A DNA stretch of 64,000 nucleotides from an uncultured Bacilli bacterium (GCA_934140575.1 CAKPBJ010000005.1:25407-89406); one strand, 5' to 3'; shown: positions 1 to 9,841, numbered from the stretch's first letter. The notes: generated by a model from the sequence alone, not told the origin. Translations and numbers: made by a program.

Positions 1-1
1 T

Positions 2-1552
2 GAGGAATGCGACGCATGTAAAGTTTCCTTTTCTAAAGATTGCGTTGATATTATTGAAATTGATGCCGCATCGAATAATGGTGTTGATGAAATACGTGAT
101 TTAAAGAATAAAATTTCTCTTGTTCCAAGTGAATTAAGATACAAAGTTTATATAATTGATGAAGTTCATATGTTATCTATTGGAGCATTTAATGCGCTAT
201 TGAAGACTTTAGAGGAGCCGCCGGAACATGCAATATTTATATTAGCTACTACTGATCCTCAAAAAGTTCCTGAAACTATTGTTTCTAGATGTCAATGTTT
301 TTCGTTTAAACGTATATCAGATAATGCAATAGTCGATAGATTGAGATATGTTTGTAATTGTGAGAATATTGAAATTGATGATAATGTATTAGAAAAAATT
401 TCAATTTTATCTGATGGTGGCTTACGTGACTCGTTAGGAATGCTTGATAAATTAGTTTCTTATTCTGATCATAAAATTACTATTGAAGATTTTAATGATG
501 TAAATGGTGTTGTTTCGGATGAAGATATTTCTAAATTTTTAGATTATATTTTAACTGGAAATATTGTTGAAATTTTAAATTTTATTAAATATGTAAACGA
601 TAGTGGAAAAAATTTAATTCAAGTTATTACTCAATTAATAGTTTTTTCTAGAAATATGGTTGTGGATTATTATATTTCTAAAAATGATATTAAATATTCA
701 GTAGATTTATTACAAAATTTTCTAAATTTAATTAACGAAAAAATGTTCGATATAAAAAAGAGTGGTAATACTAAAATTTATATTGAAATGTTTTTGTTGA
801 AATTTGTAGATGATTATATTTTAAATACTAATTCTACAATGATAAAAGTTAGTAATGATGTGAATAATCATATAAATAAGACTAATAATGGAATAATGAA
901 GTCAAAAATAAAATCTGATAATAATTCTAATCCTATTTTTGATAAAACTGTAGGCTTAAATTCAGATTTTAATGAGAAAAAAATTGATAACTCTAATGTT
1001 TCTTTAAATGATAATGGTAATAATTATATGGATGATAAAAATGATGATTATGATAATAATGATTTAGTTTCAATACCTAAAATTACTAATATTGATGAAA
1101 TTATGAAGGTAAGAGTTAATAATACTTTAGCGAAGGCTGATAAAAATTTATTAAGATTGGAAATGAAAAATTTTACTTTACTTAATGATTATACTTTTGA
1201 TCAAGAAATTGGTTATTTAGTATGTGCAATTTTAGATGCTAAATTACGTGTTGTTAGTAATGATTGTCTTGTTTTAAGTTATGATTATGATTCTAATGCA
1301 AGACAAAATCTGAATAATCTTGAAAAAATAACAGATGTTTATAATAAAATTACTAATTCTAATAAAAATATTGCGATTATTACTGACGAATATTGGGAAA
1401 AGGTTAAGAATGAATATATTTTAAATATAAAAAATAATGTAAAATATGAGGTTGTTGAAGAACCTGAACCTATATTTGAAGAATTAAAAAATAATGATAT
1501 AATAACAAGTAGTGCAGTAGAACTATTTGGTGATATTGTGGAAGTTGAATAG
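2..1552 (+). CDS. dnaX: DNA polymerase III subunit gamma/tau, 5' partial
   Basis: This is the clamp-loader ATPase subunit that opens the sliding clamp and bridges polymerase cores. The frame is open from base 2, so the N-terminus with the Walker A loop lies outside the window; 516 residues are visible. The first codons carry the end of the zinc knuckle (CDAC), then the family segment IDAASNNGVDEIRD, the Walker B DEVH at about bases 158-169, the LLKTLEEPP segment, and the SRC arginine-finger motif. After the lid and collar domains (about bases 850-1080) there is an Asn/Asp-rich low-complexity linker, then a conserved-looking C-terminal domain. An ATG at 170 lies inside the ATPase domain and is not the start. 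It is followed after 18 bases by ybaB, as in Bacillus. Confidence 0.97.
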   Translation, partial: EECDACKVSFSKDCVDIIEIDAASNNGVDEIRDLKNKISLVPSELRYKVYIIDEVHMLSIGAFNALLKTLEEPPEHAIFILATTDPQKVPETIVSRCQCFSFKRISDNAIVDRLRYVCNCENIEIDDNVLEKISILSDGGLRDSLGMLDKLVSYSDHKITIEDFNDVNGVVSDEDISKFLDYILTGNIVEILNFIKYVNDSGKNLIQVITQLIVFSRNMVVDYYISKNDIKYSVDLLQNFLNLINEKMFDIKKSGNTKIYIEMFLLKFVDDYILNTNSTMIKVSNDVNNHINKTNNGIMKSKIKSDNNSNPIFDKTVGLNSDFNEKKIDNSNVSLNDNGNNYMDDKNDDYDNNDLVSIPKITNIDEIMKVRVNNTLAKADKNLLRLEMKNFTLLNDYTFDQEIGYLVCAILDAKLRVVSNDCLVLSYDYDSNARQNLNNLEKITDVYNKITNSNKNIAIITDEYWEKVKNEYILNIKNNVKYEVVEEPEPIFEELKNNDIITSSAVELFGDIVEVE

Positions 1553-1570
1553 AAAAAGGAGAATATATAT

Positions 1571-1867
1571 ATGAATATGCAAGCTATGTTAAAGCAAGCT
1601 CAAGCTTTACAAAAAGATATGATGAAAGTAAAAAATGAAATTGATGAAACTGAATTTGTTGGTGAAAGTTCAATGGTAAAAGTCACTTTAAAAGGAACTA
1701 GAGAAGCAGTCAGTGTTGAAATTGATTGTGATGATAGTTTAGATAAAGATGATATTGAAATGTTACAAGATAGTTTGGTTTTAGCTATTAATGATGCAAA
1801 TAAAAAAATCGATAAATTAACTGAACAAAAGATGGGTAAATTTGGTAATATTCCAGGTTTATTTTAG
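1571..1867 (+). CDS. ybaB: YbaB/EbfC family nucleoid-associated protein
   Basis: This 98-residue protein belongs to the small DNA-binding YbaB/EbfC family, which forms dimers with a tweezer-like shape and lies between dnaX and recR in most bacteria. The N-terminal MQAMLKQAQALQKDMMKV helix and the C-terminal KMGKFGNIPGLF segment are typical. A strong ribosome binding site (AAAAAGGAG) precedes the ATG. The stop is 9 bases before recR, so the two are co-transcribed. Its exact role is unclear in the family; a nucleoid or recombination-associated role is inferred from context. Confidence 0.95.
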   Translation: MNMQAMLKQAQALQKDMMKVKNEIDETEFVGESSMVKVTLKGTREAVSVEIDCDDSLDKDDIEMLQDSLVLAINDANKKIDKLTEQKMGKFGNIPGLF

Positions 1868-1876
1868 GAATTATGT

Positions 1877-2473
1877 ATGTATCCAGAGAGTATTAAATGT
1901 TTGATTGAATCTTTTAAATATTTACCTGGAATTGGTGAGAAAACAGCTGAGAGATTGGCTTTTTCTGTGTTGGGATTGGATGATGAACAAGTCGAATTAT
2001 TTTCTGAGAGCTTAGTTGATGTCAAATCAAAAATACATAAATGTAGTAAGTGTAATACTTTAACTGAAGATAATTTGTGTTATATATGTTCTGATGAAAC
2101 TCGAGATTCTAAAACCTTATGTGTTGTTGATGATTGTAAAAGTGTTTTTCTTTTTGAACGATTAGGTATGTTTAATGGTAAATATCATGTGTTGGATGGG
2201 TTAATTTCGCCTTTAGATGGAATTAATCCTGAGGATATTGGATTAGATAAATTACTTGATAGAATTAATGATGAAAAGTTTGAAGAAATTATATTTGCAT
2301 TTAAGCCAAGTATTGAGGGGGAAACGACAACATTATATATTAAAAGAGTTTTAGAAGGATTGAACATAAAAATTTCTAGATTGGCAAGTGGTGTTCCAAT
2401 TGGTGCTGATATTGAATATGTAGATGGTTTGACTTTAGAAAAAGCATTAAATGATCGTATAACTATAGAATAA
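1877..2473 (+). CDS. recR: Recombination mediator RecR
   Basis: RecR works with RecO and RecF to load RecA at gaps during recombinational repair. The 198-residue length is standard. The helix-hairpin-helix region LPGIGEKTAERL occupies residues 16-27, a four-cysteine zinc finger uses C56, C59, C68 and C71, and a Toprim domain (LCVVDD onward) follows. It sits directly after ybaB in the conserved dnaX-ybaB-recR operon, with only 9 bases between genes. Confidence 0.97.
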   Translation: MYPESIKCLIESFKYLPGIGEKTAERLAFSVLGLDDEQVELFSESLVDVKSKIHKCSKCNTLTEDNLCYICSDETRDSKTLCVVDDCKSVFLFERLGMFNGKYHVLDGLISPLDGINPEDIGLDKLLDRINDEKFEEIIFAFKPSIEGETTTLYIKRVLEGLNIKISRLASGVPIGADIEYVDGLTLEKALNDRITIE

Positions 2474-2512
2474 AAAAAATATATATTCATAATCTTTAAT
2501 GGTGAATATTAT

Positions 2513-2695
2513 ATGAATTTATTAAAAAAAATTTCTATTAGATGTATAATTTCTTCTTTATTTTTGTATAGTTTTGATTGTATTGGGAGTAAATTTAATG
2601 TTTTTATTCCAATTAATCTTATAAATGTTATATTTATTAGTATTTTTGGAACTGTTGGTTTGGTATTATTAACTGTTTTTAAACTTTTTATTTAG
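2513..2695 (+). CDS. bofA: BofA-like small membrane protein (pro-sigma-K processing inhibitor family)
   Basis: This 60-residue hydrophobic protein has two predicted membrane segments. The second half, IPINLINVIFISIFGTVGLV, resembles the conserved C-terminal part of BofA, which in Bacillus holds the SpoIVFB protease inactive in the forespore outer membrane until sigma-K must be processed. Position supports the call: bofA follows recR in B. subtilis. It ends 9 bases before holB, whose ribosome binding site overlaps its stop. The first membrane segment is weakly conserved. Whether it still regulates a sigma factor here cannot be told from the window. Confidence 0.72.
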   Translation: MNLLKKISIRCIISSLFLYSFDCIGSKFNVFIPINLINVIFISIFGTVGLVLLTVFKLFI

Positions 2696-2704
2696 GAGGG
2701 TAGT

Positions 2705-3547
2705 ATGGGATATTCTGTAATTAAAGAAAAATTTATTAATTATGTTAATGGAATTATTGACAATGATAGGGTTTCTCATGCGTATATAATTGAAGTTGAT
2801 AACTATGATTCTGATTTATTCTTTGTTTATAGTTTTATTAAAATGATATTGTCTAAGAAAAGTTTTGAGACTGTTAATAATTCTAATGATAAAATATTTA
2901 ATTTAATTGATGAAAAAAATTATCCTGATATTATGGTTATTTCAACTGATTCTTCAATGATAAAAAAGAATCAAATGATAGATTTGCAAAGGGAATATAG
3001 TAATAAATCTTTATATGATAATAAGAGATTTTATATTATAAATGAGGCTGAAAAGTTAAATTCTTCATCTGCAAATACTATTCTTAAATTTTTAGAGGAG
3101 CCTGAAGATGATATAATTGCAATATTACTTACTGATAGTAGATATCATGTTATTGATACTATTTTATCTAGATGTCAGGTATTATCTTTGAAAGAATCAA
3201 ATAATAATTTTAATTATGATGATGAGTTTATTGATTTATTGGATTGTGTTTTAAATCCTAAGAATTTTTTTATAAATTATAAGGCCATGACTAATGATTA
3301 TATTACTGATAAGGTGATTGCTAAAGAGAAATTTGTTAATATTGAATATGTTATAATTGACTATATTAATTCAATCTCTTTTGATTGTGAATTTAACAAT
3401 GATATTAAATATTTATTTAAGAATAAGTCTTTGGATGAGTTGATTCATATTATTTCTATTATTGAGGAATATATTCCTAAACTTGTTTTTAATGTTAATT
3501 ATAAATTGTGGCTTGATTCTTTGTTTTCTAAGTTGATTGGAGGTTAG
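2705..3547 (+). CDS. holB: DNA polymerase III subunit delta'
   Basis: This 280-residue protein is the clamp-loader subunit homologous to DnaX but without ATPase activity. It keeps the DnaX-like segments SSANTILKFLEEPEDD and ILSRCQVL (the SRC arginine finger that acts on the neighbouring gamma/tau site) and lacks a Walker A loop, as expected for delta'. It has an AGGAGGG ribosome binding site just before ATG 2705. Its end overlaps the Shine-Dalgarno of ricT, so translation is probably coupled. Confidence 0.9.
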   Translation: MGYSVIKEKFINYVNGIIDNDRVSHAYIIEVDNYDSDLFFVYSFIKMILSKKSFETVNNSNDKIFNLIDEKNYPDIMVISTDSSMIKKNQMIDLQREYSNKSLYDNKRFYIINEAEKLNSSSANTILKFLEEPEDDIIAILLTDSRYHVIDTILSRCQVLSLKESNNNFNYDDEFIDLLDCVLNPKNFFINYKAMTNDYITDKVIAKEKFVNIEYVIIDYINSISFDCEFNNDIKYLFKNKSLDELIHIISIIEEYIPKLVFNVNYKLWLDSLFSKLIGG

Positions 3548-3551
3548 AGTT

Positions 3552-4355
3552 ATGGTTGATGTTGTTACTGTATCTATCGATGAAACTAAAAATATTTATT
3601 ATTTATCACCTAATTCTTTTAGTTTAAATTTAAATGATAGGGTTATTTTTGAAACTGATAATGGATTGTTTTCTGGTAGAGTAATTAAAGCAAATTATGT
3701 TGAAAATGAGAATAATTTAGTTTTACCTTTAAACAAAGTCATTAGGTTGTGTGAAGATTCTGATGTTGATATTTTAAAGAAAAATTCAATTATTTCTGAA
3801 AAAGCTTTTAAGGATGCAAAAAAGCTATCAAATGAGTTGGGACTTGATATGAATTTTATTGATTCTTTTTTGAATTTTGATGGGACTCAGCTTATGCTTT
3901 CTTTTTTGGCTGATAATAGGGTTGATTTTAGAGAATTGGCAAAAAAATTAGCGCAAAAGTATAAAACTAGAATTGAACTTAGGCAAATAGGCGTTCGTGA
4001 TAAATCTAAGAAAATTGGTGGTATTGGACCATGTGGTTTGATGTTATGTTGTAATTCTTTTTTAACTGATTTTAATAGTGTTTCAATTAATATGGCAAAA
4101 AATCAAAATTTGGCTTTAAATCCTTCTAAAATAAATGGTATATGTGGAAGACTTTTATGTTGCTTGGGTTATGAAAATGATACATATACTGATTTAAAAA
4201 AGAATTTGCCTAAAATTGGGTACAATGCAGAAACACCTTATGGTATGGGAAAAGTTGTGGCAGTTGATCTTTTTAATAATTGCTTTTCTGTTGATTTAGG
4301 TGATAAGGGTATTGTTAAAATTATGGGAGATAATAAAAACAATGGAAATGATTAA
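3552..4355 (+). CDS. ricT: PSP1-domain protein, Y-complex regulator RicT (YaaT)
   Basis: RicT forms the RicAFT (Y) complex, which binds iron-sulfur clusters and steers RNase Y-dependent mRNA processing in Bacillus. Two cysteine-rich motifs, CGLMLCC and CGRLLCC, lie in the PSP1 core and are the cluster ligands known for the family. I place the start at ATG 3552 (267 residues) because GGAGG at 3539-3543 is well spaced from it; an upstream in-frame ATG at 3537 has no such site. It lies between holB and the trmN-type methyltransferase, as in B. subtilis. Confidence 0.92.
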   Translation: MVDVVTVSIDETKNIYYLSPNSFSLNLNDRVIFETDNGLFSGRVIKANYVENENNLVLPLNKVIRLCEDSDVDILKKNSIISEKAFKDAKKLSNELGLDMNFIDSFLNFDGTQLMLSFLADNRVDFRELAKKLAQKYKTRIELRQIGVRDKSKKIGGIGPCGLMLCCNSFLTDFNSVSINMAKNQNLALNPSKINGICGRLLCCLGYENDTYTDLKKNLPKIGYNAETPYGMGKVVAVDLFNNCFSVDLGDKGIVKIMGDNKNNGND

Positions 4356-5079
4356 TGATATTTTGGGATATAAAAATTTAAAAATATATCAAAATGATTT
4401 ATATTTTTCTTTTTCTCTTGATAGTATTGTACTTGCTAATTATTCAACTATTAGATTAAGAGATAAAAAAATTGTTGATTTTTGTACAGGTAATGGTATT
4501 GTTCCTATTATTTTGAGTAGGCGTTCTTCTAGTAATATAGTTGGTGTTGAAATACAGGATAAATTATGTGATTTAGCTAAAAAAAGTGTTACTTTAAATA
4601 ACCTTGATGATAGGGTAAATATTATTTGCTCGGATATTAAAGATTTTTCAAAAAATAATTTGAATGTTTACGATTTGATTTTATGTAATCCTCCATATTT
4701 TAAGAATGATTTTTCTAGTACAAAGAATATATCTTATGAAAAAAAGGTTGCTAGACATGAAATTTTTCTTAATTTAGATGAATTGTTGGATTGTGCAAAA
4801 AAAGTTTTAAAAGACAATGGGACTTTTTCTATGGTACATAGGAGTGATAGATTAATTGAAATTATCGAGTGTTTTAGGAAGCATGGGATAGAACCAAAGA
4901 GAATTAAGTTTGTTTATAATAATGTTGAATCTTTGTCTACTTTAGTTTTGATTGAAGGTCAAAAATGTGGACATGTTGGTTTAAAGATAGATAAACCTTT
5001 AATTATGTATAATATGGATGGTAGTATGACTAGTGAATATAAAAGATTACAGGAGGTAATTAATAATGGTACAGAATAG
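4342..5079 (+). CDS. tRNA1(Val) adenine-37 N6-methyltransferase family (YabB/TrmN6-like)
   Basis: This class I SAM-dependent methyltransferase has a glycine-containing cofactor loop (DFCTGNGIVPIIL) and the catalytic NPPYF motif typical of N6-adenine or N5-glutamine methylases. The YabB/TrmN6 assignment rests on family resemblance and synteny (ricT before, rsmI after). I choose ATG 4342 as start, 245 residues, because GGGAGA lies about 11 bases upstream; this makes a 14-base overlap with ricT. It overlaps rsmI by 14 bases as well, a sign of tight operon coupling. The exact RNA substrate is inferred. Confidence 0.85.
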   Translation: MEMINDILGYKNLKIYQNDLYFSFSLDSIVLANYSTIRLRDKKIVDFCTGNGIVPIILSRRSSSNIVGVEIQDKLCDLAKKSVTLNNLDDRVNIICSDIKDFSKNNLNVYDLILCNPPYFKNDFSSTKNISYEKKVARHEIFLNLDELLDCAKKVLKDNGTFSMVHRSDRLIEIIECFRKHGIEPKRIKFVYNNVESLSTLVLIEGQKCGHVGLKIDKPLIMYNMDGSMTSEYKRLQEVINNGTE

Positions 5080-5905
5080 TTATGATGATAGTGCAAGTCT
5101 TTATTTAATTCCAACACCTATTGGTAATTTAGAAGATATAACTATTAGAAGTTTAAATACTTTAAAAAGTGTTGATGAAATTCTTTGTGAAGATACCAGA
5201 GACACAGGTATTTTATTAAAACAATATGATATTAATAAAAAGTTAGTAAGTTGTCATGAGTATAATGAAAGTAAAATGATAGATTATGTTGTTTCTAAGT
5301 TACAGGCTGGTTATAATCTTGGACTTGTTACTGATCAAGGGTCTCCTGTTATTAGTGATCCTGGATATGTTGTTGCTCGTGGTGTTATTAATGCTGGATA
5401 TAATGTTATAAGTTTACCTGGAGCAACAGCTTTTGTACCAGCATTATCTTCTTCGGGAATTGAACCATCACCATTTTTATTTTATGGGTTTTTGAATTCT
5501 AAAAGTTCTAAACAAATAAGTGAATTAAAAGCTCTTAAAAAATTATCTTATACAATTATTTTTTATGAATCTGTTCATAGATTAAGAAAAACGCTTGAAA
5601 ATATGTTATCAGTTTTTGGTGATAGAAATATTGCGATTTGTCGTGAATTATCAAAGATACATGAAGAAATTTCTCGTGATAAAATTAGTTGTTTATTGGA
5701 AAAAGTTGATTCTATGAAAGGTGAATTTGTATTGGTTGTAGAGGGAAACAAAAATGTTCATGATTTTAGTGATTTGGATATTTTTACGCATGTTAAATTA
5801 TATGTTGATGATGGTGTAAGTGAAAAAGAAGCGATAAAAATAGTAGCTCGTGAACGTGATATTGCAAAGTCAATAGTTTATTCTGAATATCATAATAGGA
5901 AGTGA
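5066..5905 (+). CDS. rsmI: 16S rRNA (cytidine-1402-2'-O)-methyltransferase RsmI
   Basis: RsmI methylates the ribose of C1402 in the ribosomal decoding centre using SAM. It is a tetrapyrrole-methylase-fold protein and carries the signature TPIGNLEDITIRSLNTL near the N-terminus, then CEDTRDTGILL and DQGSPVISDPG, which form the SAM pocket. The length, 279 residues, is normal. AGGAGG precedes ATG 5066. The gene ends in TGA, which is one of several proofs that UGA is a stop here. Confidence 0.96.
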   Translation: MVQNSYDDSASLYLIPTPIGNLEDITIRSLNTLKSVDEILCEDTRDTGILLKQYDINKKLVSCHEYNESKMIDYVVSKLQAGYNLGLVTDQGSPVISDPGYVVARGVINAGYNVISLPGATAFVPALSSSGIEPSPFLFYGFLNSKSSKQISELKALKKLSYTIIFYESVHRLRKTLENMLSVFGDRNIAICRELSKIHEEISRDKISCLLEKVDSMKGEFVLVVEGNKNVHDFSDLDIFTHVKLYVDDGVSEKEAIKIVARERDIAKSIVYSEYHNRK

Positions 5906-5910
5906 TTTGT

Positions 5911-6480
5911 ATGAAATTAATAATTGGACTTGGAAATCCTGGTAAGGAATATGATAATACTAGACATAATATTGGATTTATGTTTGTTGATAAGTATCTT
6001 GAGTATAAAAACATTAATGTAAATTGGTCCAATAAGTTTGATGGCCTTTATTTTGAAAGTAATATTAATGGTGAGAAAACTATATTTTTAAAACCTCAAA
6101 CTTTTATGAATTTGTCTGGTGATTCTGTTAGAAAGGTTATGGATTATTTTAAAATAAGTGTTGATGATATTTTAGTTATAAATGATGACCTTGATTTGAA
6201 TGTTGGAAATTTTAAATTAAAGTCAAATGGATCTTGTGGTGGGCATAATGGTTTACGTGATATTGAAAAAAAAATAGGTTCTCAAGAATATAAAAGACTA
6301 AAAATAGGTATATCTAAGAAAAGTAATGTTGATACTAAGGATTATGTACTTGGTAAATTTTCTAGTGAAGAATTAAATTTGCTTGATGAATTATTTAATA
6401 CTTTATATTTAGTAATTGATGATTATTTTAAAATACCATTTAATGATTTAATGAGTAAATATAATCGTAAGAATAGGTGA
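5911..6480 (+). CDS. pth: Peptidyl-tRNA hydrolase
   Basis: Pth recycles tRNA from peptidyl-tRNAs that fall off ribosomes. The start GLGNPGKEYDNTRHNIGF contains the catalytic Asn and His, and VINDDLDL carries the catalytic Asp; SCGGHNGL is the conserved tRNA-binding strip. I prefer ATG 5911 (189 residues, MKLIIGLGNPG), the canonical family start, over a GTG at 5902 that overlaps rsmI. The gene ends in TGA, five bases before mfd. The pth-mfd pairing is the same as in B. subtilis. Confidence 0.96.
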   Translation: MKLIIGLGNPGKEYDNTRHNIGFMFVDKYLEYKNINVNWSNKFDGLYFESNINGEKTIFLKPQTFMNLSGDSVRKVMDYFKISVDDILVINDDLDLNVGNFKLKSNGSCGGHNGLRDIEKKIGSQEYKRLKIGISKKSNVDTKDYVLGKFSSEELNLLDELFNTLYLVIDDYFKIPFNDLMSKYNRKNR

Positions 6481-6484
6481 TTTA

Positions 6485-9400
6485 ATGAATTTTTTTGATG
6501 ATGTCATTAAGTTTGATTTAAAAAAAGACATGGGTATATGTAATGTTACCGATGAGTTTTTTTGTGTATTATTAAATAAGCTTAATAGAGAAGATAAGAA
6601 CATTCTTGTTGTTGTGGATAGTTTATTTGAAGCAAATAAGTTATATAGTTCTCTTAGTAATTATACTGATTTAGTTTATTTATTTCCTATGGATGATTTT
6701 CTTACTAGTGAAGCTTTAGCTATTTCTCCAGATTTAATGATTAGTAGACTTGAATGTTTAAATAAAATTAATAGTGGTAAAAAGTGTATTGTAATAACAA
6801 ATTTAATGGGATATTTAAGATTTTTACCTAAAAAAAGTGTTTATTTAGATAGTATAATTGAGTTAAAAGTAGGAAAAGTGATTGAACCTAGTTTATTGGT
6901 TTCTAAGCTTATATCTATTGGTTATGTTCGTGATACATTGGTTAATAAGACTGGTGAATTTGGTGTTAGAGGTTTTGTTATTGATGTTTTTCCAATAGAT
7001 GAGGATAATCCTATTAGAATTGAATTTTTTGACGATGAAATTGAATCAATAAGATATTTTAGTCCTGAGGATCAGAAATCTATTTCTTTTGCCAATTCGA
7101 TATCTATTAAGCCTAATTTTGAATTTATTGTTAATGGTGAAGTTCCGGAGGAAGAGTTTGGAAAACAAAAGTATTTACAAAAATATACTGAAGTTTGTTC
7201 TATATCTGATTATTTGGATGATACTATTACTATTTTTAAAGATTATGAGCAATTAAAAGTAAGTTATAGAGGTATAATGAATGAAATTATTGAATACAGA
7301 AATAGTAAGGATACTGAGTTTGATTTAGAATATATGATGGATTTCAATAAAATACATGTTGATTTTCCTATTTATTATTTTTCGCTTAATAATTTAACGT
7401 ATGGTAGTTATGTGTCTCAGGTTGTAAATTTTGGTGTTAGAACTATTAATAGTTTTAATGAAAATGGTGATTTAATAAATAATTATATTAATAATTCTAT
7501 TGCTTCTAATAAGACTGTTATTATTGTATTAAAGCAATATCAGATTAGAAGTGTTCTTAAACATTTAAATATGAAGCTTGTTCAGAGTGACTTTTCATCT
7601 ATTAAAACTAATATAGTAAATATAGTTGATGGTGAACTTAATGAAGGCTTTGTTTATGACGATATTGTTGTTTTGACAAGTAAAGAATTGTTTAATCTTC
7701 ATTCTAATACGAAGAAATATAATACAAAATTTAAGTATTCTTCTGCAATTAAGGATATAAATAAATTAGAAATAGGGGATTATGTTGTACATAATGTACA
7801 TGGTATTGGTGTTTATAATGGTATTGTTACTCTTTCTTCTAATAATAATCTTAAGGATTATTTAGAAATATTATATGCTGGTACTGATAAGATTTATATT
7901 CCTGTTGAGAAGATATCTTTAATCAGTAAATATTCTGGTAGAGAGGGTGTTTCTCCTAGAGTTAATAAGCTTGGTGGAACTGAGTGGATTAAGACTAAGC
8001 GTAGAGTTCAAGCTAAGGTTACTGATATGGCTGACAAATTATTAAAGCTATATGCTGAGAGAGAATCAAGAAAAGGATTTGCTTTTTCTAAAGATTGCGA
8101 TATGTCACGTGATTTTGAGAAGGATTTTCCTTATGAGTTAACGACTGATCAGGCAAGAGCCATTGAACAAATAAAGTCTGATATGGAAAAGCCTGTTCCT
8201 ATGGATAGGTTACTTTGTGGAGATGTTGGTTTTGGTAAGACGGAGGTTGCATTTGTTGCTGCTTTTAAGGCTATTCTTGATTCTAAGCAAGTATTATTTT
8301 TGTGTCCTACAACTATTCTTTCTAATCAACATTATGAAAATGCTAAAGTTAGATTTAAAAATTTTCCTGTAAATATTGGACTTCTTAATAGATTTACTTC
8401 AAGTAGTGAGGAGAAGAGAATATTAAATGGTTTAAAAGATGGTACTATTGATATGGTTTTTGGGACACATAGGCTTCTAAGTGATGATATTTATCTTAAG
8501 GATTTGGGCTTACTTGTAATTGATGAGGAACAAAGATTTGGAGTGGCTCATAAGGAAAAAATTAAACAATATAAGACTAATGTTGATGTTTTGACTTTAA
8601 CTGCTACTCCAATTCCTAGAACTTTACAGATGAGTTTAGTTGGAATTAGGAGTTTAAGTTTAATTGAAACTCCTCCTGTTAATAGATATCCTGTACAGAC
8701 TTATGTTGTTGAAGAGAATAAGCAAATACTTAAGGATGCTATTTACAAGGAATTATCTCGTAATGGACAAGTATTTATTTTGTATAATAAAGTGCAATCT
8801 ATTGATGAATTTTCATTAAGAATAAAAAATTTAATACCTGATGCAAGGATTGGTATTGCTCATGGTCAGATGAATAAAAATACACTTGAAAGTACTATTA
8901 TGGATTTTGTTAATTATGAGTTTGATATTTTGATTTGTACAACTATAATTGAAACTGGTATTGATATACCTAATGTTAATACTTTAATTATTATTGATGC
9001 TGATAGGTTTGGACTTAGTCAATTGTATCAGATCAGGGGACGTGTTGGTAGGTCTGATAAATTTGCTTATGCATATTTAATGTATCAACCTTTTAAGTCT
9101 CTTACTGAGATGGCTGTTAAAAGACTTAATGTAATTAAGGAATTTACTGAGCTTGGTAGTGGTTTCTCTATTGCGACTAGGGATTTATCAATTAGAGGTG
9201 CTGGTGATATTCTTGGTAGTGAACAAGCTGGGTTTATTGATAGTGTTGGGGTTGATTTATATTTAAAAATGTTGAATGATGAAGTTAATAGACGTAATAC
9301 TGGTATTGATGTTTCTTCTGATGATTTGGAGGATAAGAAGTCTTTAATTAATATTTCTACGCATATATCTGATGATTATGTTTCTGATGATGACTTAAAA

Positions 9401-9799
9401 ATTGAGATACATAAGCTTATTAATACAATTACTGATAAAAATAGTTTTGATACTATTAAAAATGAGCTTGAGGATAGATTTGGTAAATTAAATGAAGATA
9501 TTCTTATTTATATGTATACTGAATGGTTTGAAAAACTTGTGGATAAGTTACATATTGAACATGTTAGGGAGAGTAGAAATTCTATTGAAATGACTTTTCC
9601 TGGTGATGTTGTAGCGCATCTTGATACCGAGGAATTGTTTATGGATGCTATTTCTATATCTCATATGTTTAGATTTATTAGTAGAGGGTCTAATTTAATT
9701 ATTATTTTGGATACTATTAAACTTGATAAGCATCCTATTTATTATTTAGTTGAGTATTTGAGTAAAATTTATGATAAATTTGGTAAAGTTCTTGACTAA
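6485..9799 (+). CDS. mfd: Transcription-repair coupling factor Mfd
   Basis: Mfd removes RNA polymerase stalled at DNA lesions and recruits UvrA. The 1104-residue protein shows the UvrB-like N-terminal module, the RNA polymerase interaction domain with GDYVVHNVHGIGVYNG (about residues 430-445), and the RecG-type helicase with Walker A GDVGFGKTE, Walker B DEEQRFG, the TATPIPRTL motif III and the QIRGRVGRS motif VI. It is a little shorter than the Bacillus protein (about 1177) but no motif is missing. A short gap with AGGAGGG leads to the next gene. Confidence 0.97.
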   Translation: MNFFDDVIKFDLKKDMGICNVTDEFFCVLLNKLNREDKNILVVVDSLFEANKLYSSLSNYTDLVYLFPMDDFLTSEALAISPDLMISRLECLNKINSGKKCIVITNLMGYLRFLPKKSVYLDSIIELKVGKVIEPSLLVSKLISIGYVRDTLVNKTGEFGVRGFVIDVFPIDEDNPIRIEFFDDEIESIRYFSPEDQKSISFANSISIKPNFEFIVNGEVPEEEFGKQKYLQKYTEVCSISDYLDDTITIFKDYEQLKVSYRGIMNEIIEYRNSKDTEFDLEYMMDFNKIHVDFPIYYFSLNNLTYGSYVSQVVNFGVRTINSFNENGDLINNYINNSIASNKTVIIVLKQYQIRSVLKHLNMKLVQSDFSSIKTNIVNIVDGELNEGFVYDDIVVLTSKELFNLHSNTKKYNTKFKYSSAIKDINKLEIGDYVVHNVHGIGVYNGIVTLSSNNNLKDYLEILYAGTDKIYIPVEKISLISKYSGREGVSPRVNKLGGTEWIKTKRRVQAKVTDMADKLLKLYAERESRKGFAFSKDCDMSRDFEKDFPYELTTDQARAIEQIKSDMEKPVPMDRLLCGDVGFGKTEVAFVAAFKAILDSKQVLFLCPTTILSNQHYENAKVRFKNFPVNIGLLNRFTSSSEEKRILNGLKDGTIDMVFGTHRLLSDDIYLKDLGLLVIDEEQRFGVAHKEKIKQYKTNVDVLTLTATPIPRTLQMSLVGIRSLSLIETPPVNRYPVQTYVVEENKQILKDAIYKELSRNGQVFILYNKVQSIDEFSLRIKNLIPDARIGIAHGQMNKNTLESTIMDFVNYEFDILICTTIIETGIDIPNVNTLIIIDADRFGLSQLYQIRGRVGRSDKFAYAYLMYQPFKSLTEMAVKRLNVIKEFTELGSGFSIATRDLSIRGAGDILGSEQAGFIDSVGVDLYLKMLNDEVNRRNTGIDVSSDDLEDKKSLINISTHISDDYVSDDDLKIEIHKLINTITDKNSFDTIKNELEDRFGKLNEDILIYMYTEWFEKLVDKLHIEHVRESRNSIEMTFPGDVVAHLDTEELFMDAISISHMFRFISRGSNLIIILDTIKLDKHPIYYLVEYLSKIYDKFGKVLD

Positions 9800-9841
9800 T
9801 AGTTTTTTACTTGTTAAATTTAGAATGCTAGGAGGGTAAAA

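Noticed and set aside
2185..2490. Minus-strand open frame opposite recR
   Set aside because: It is a shadow of recR, without ribosome site or family match.
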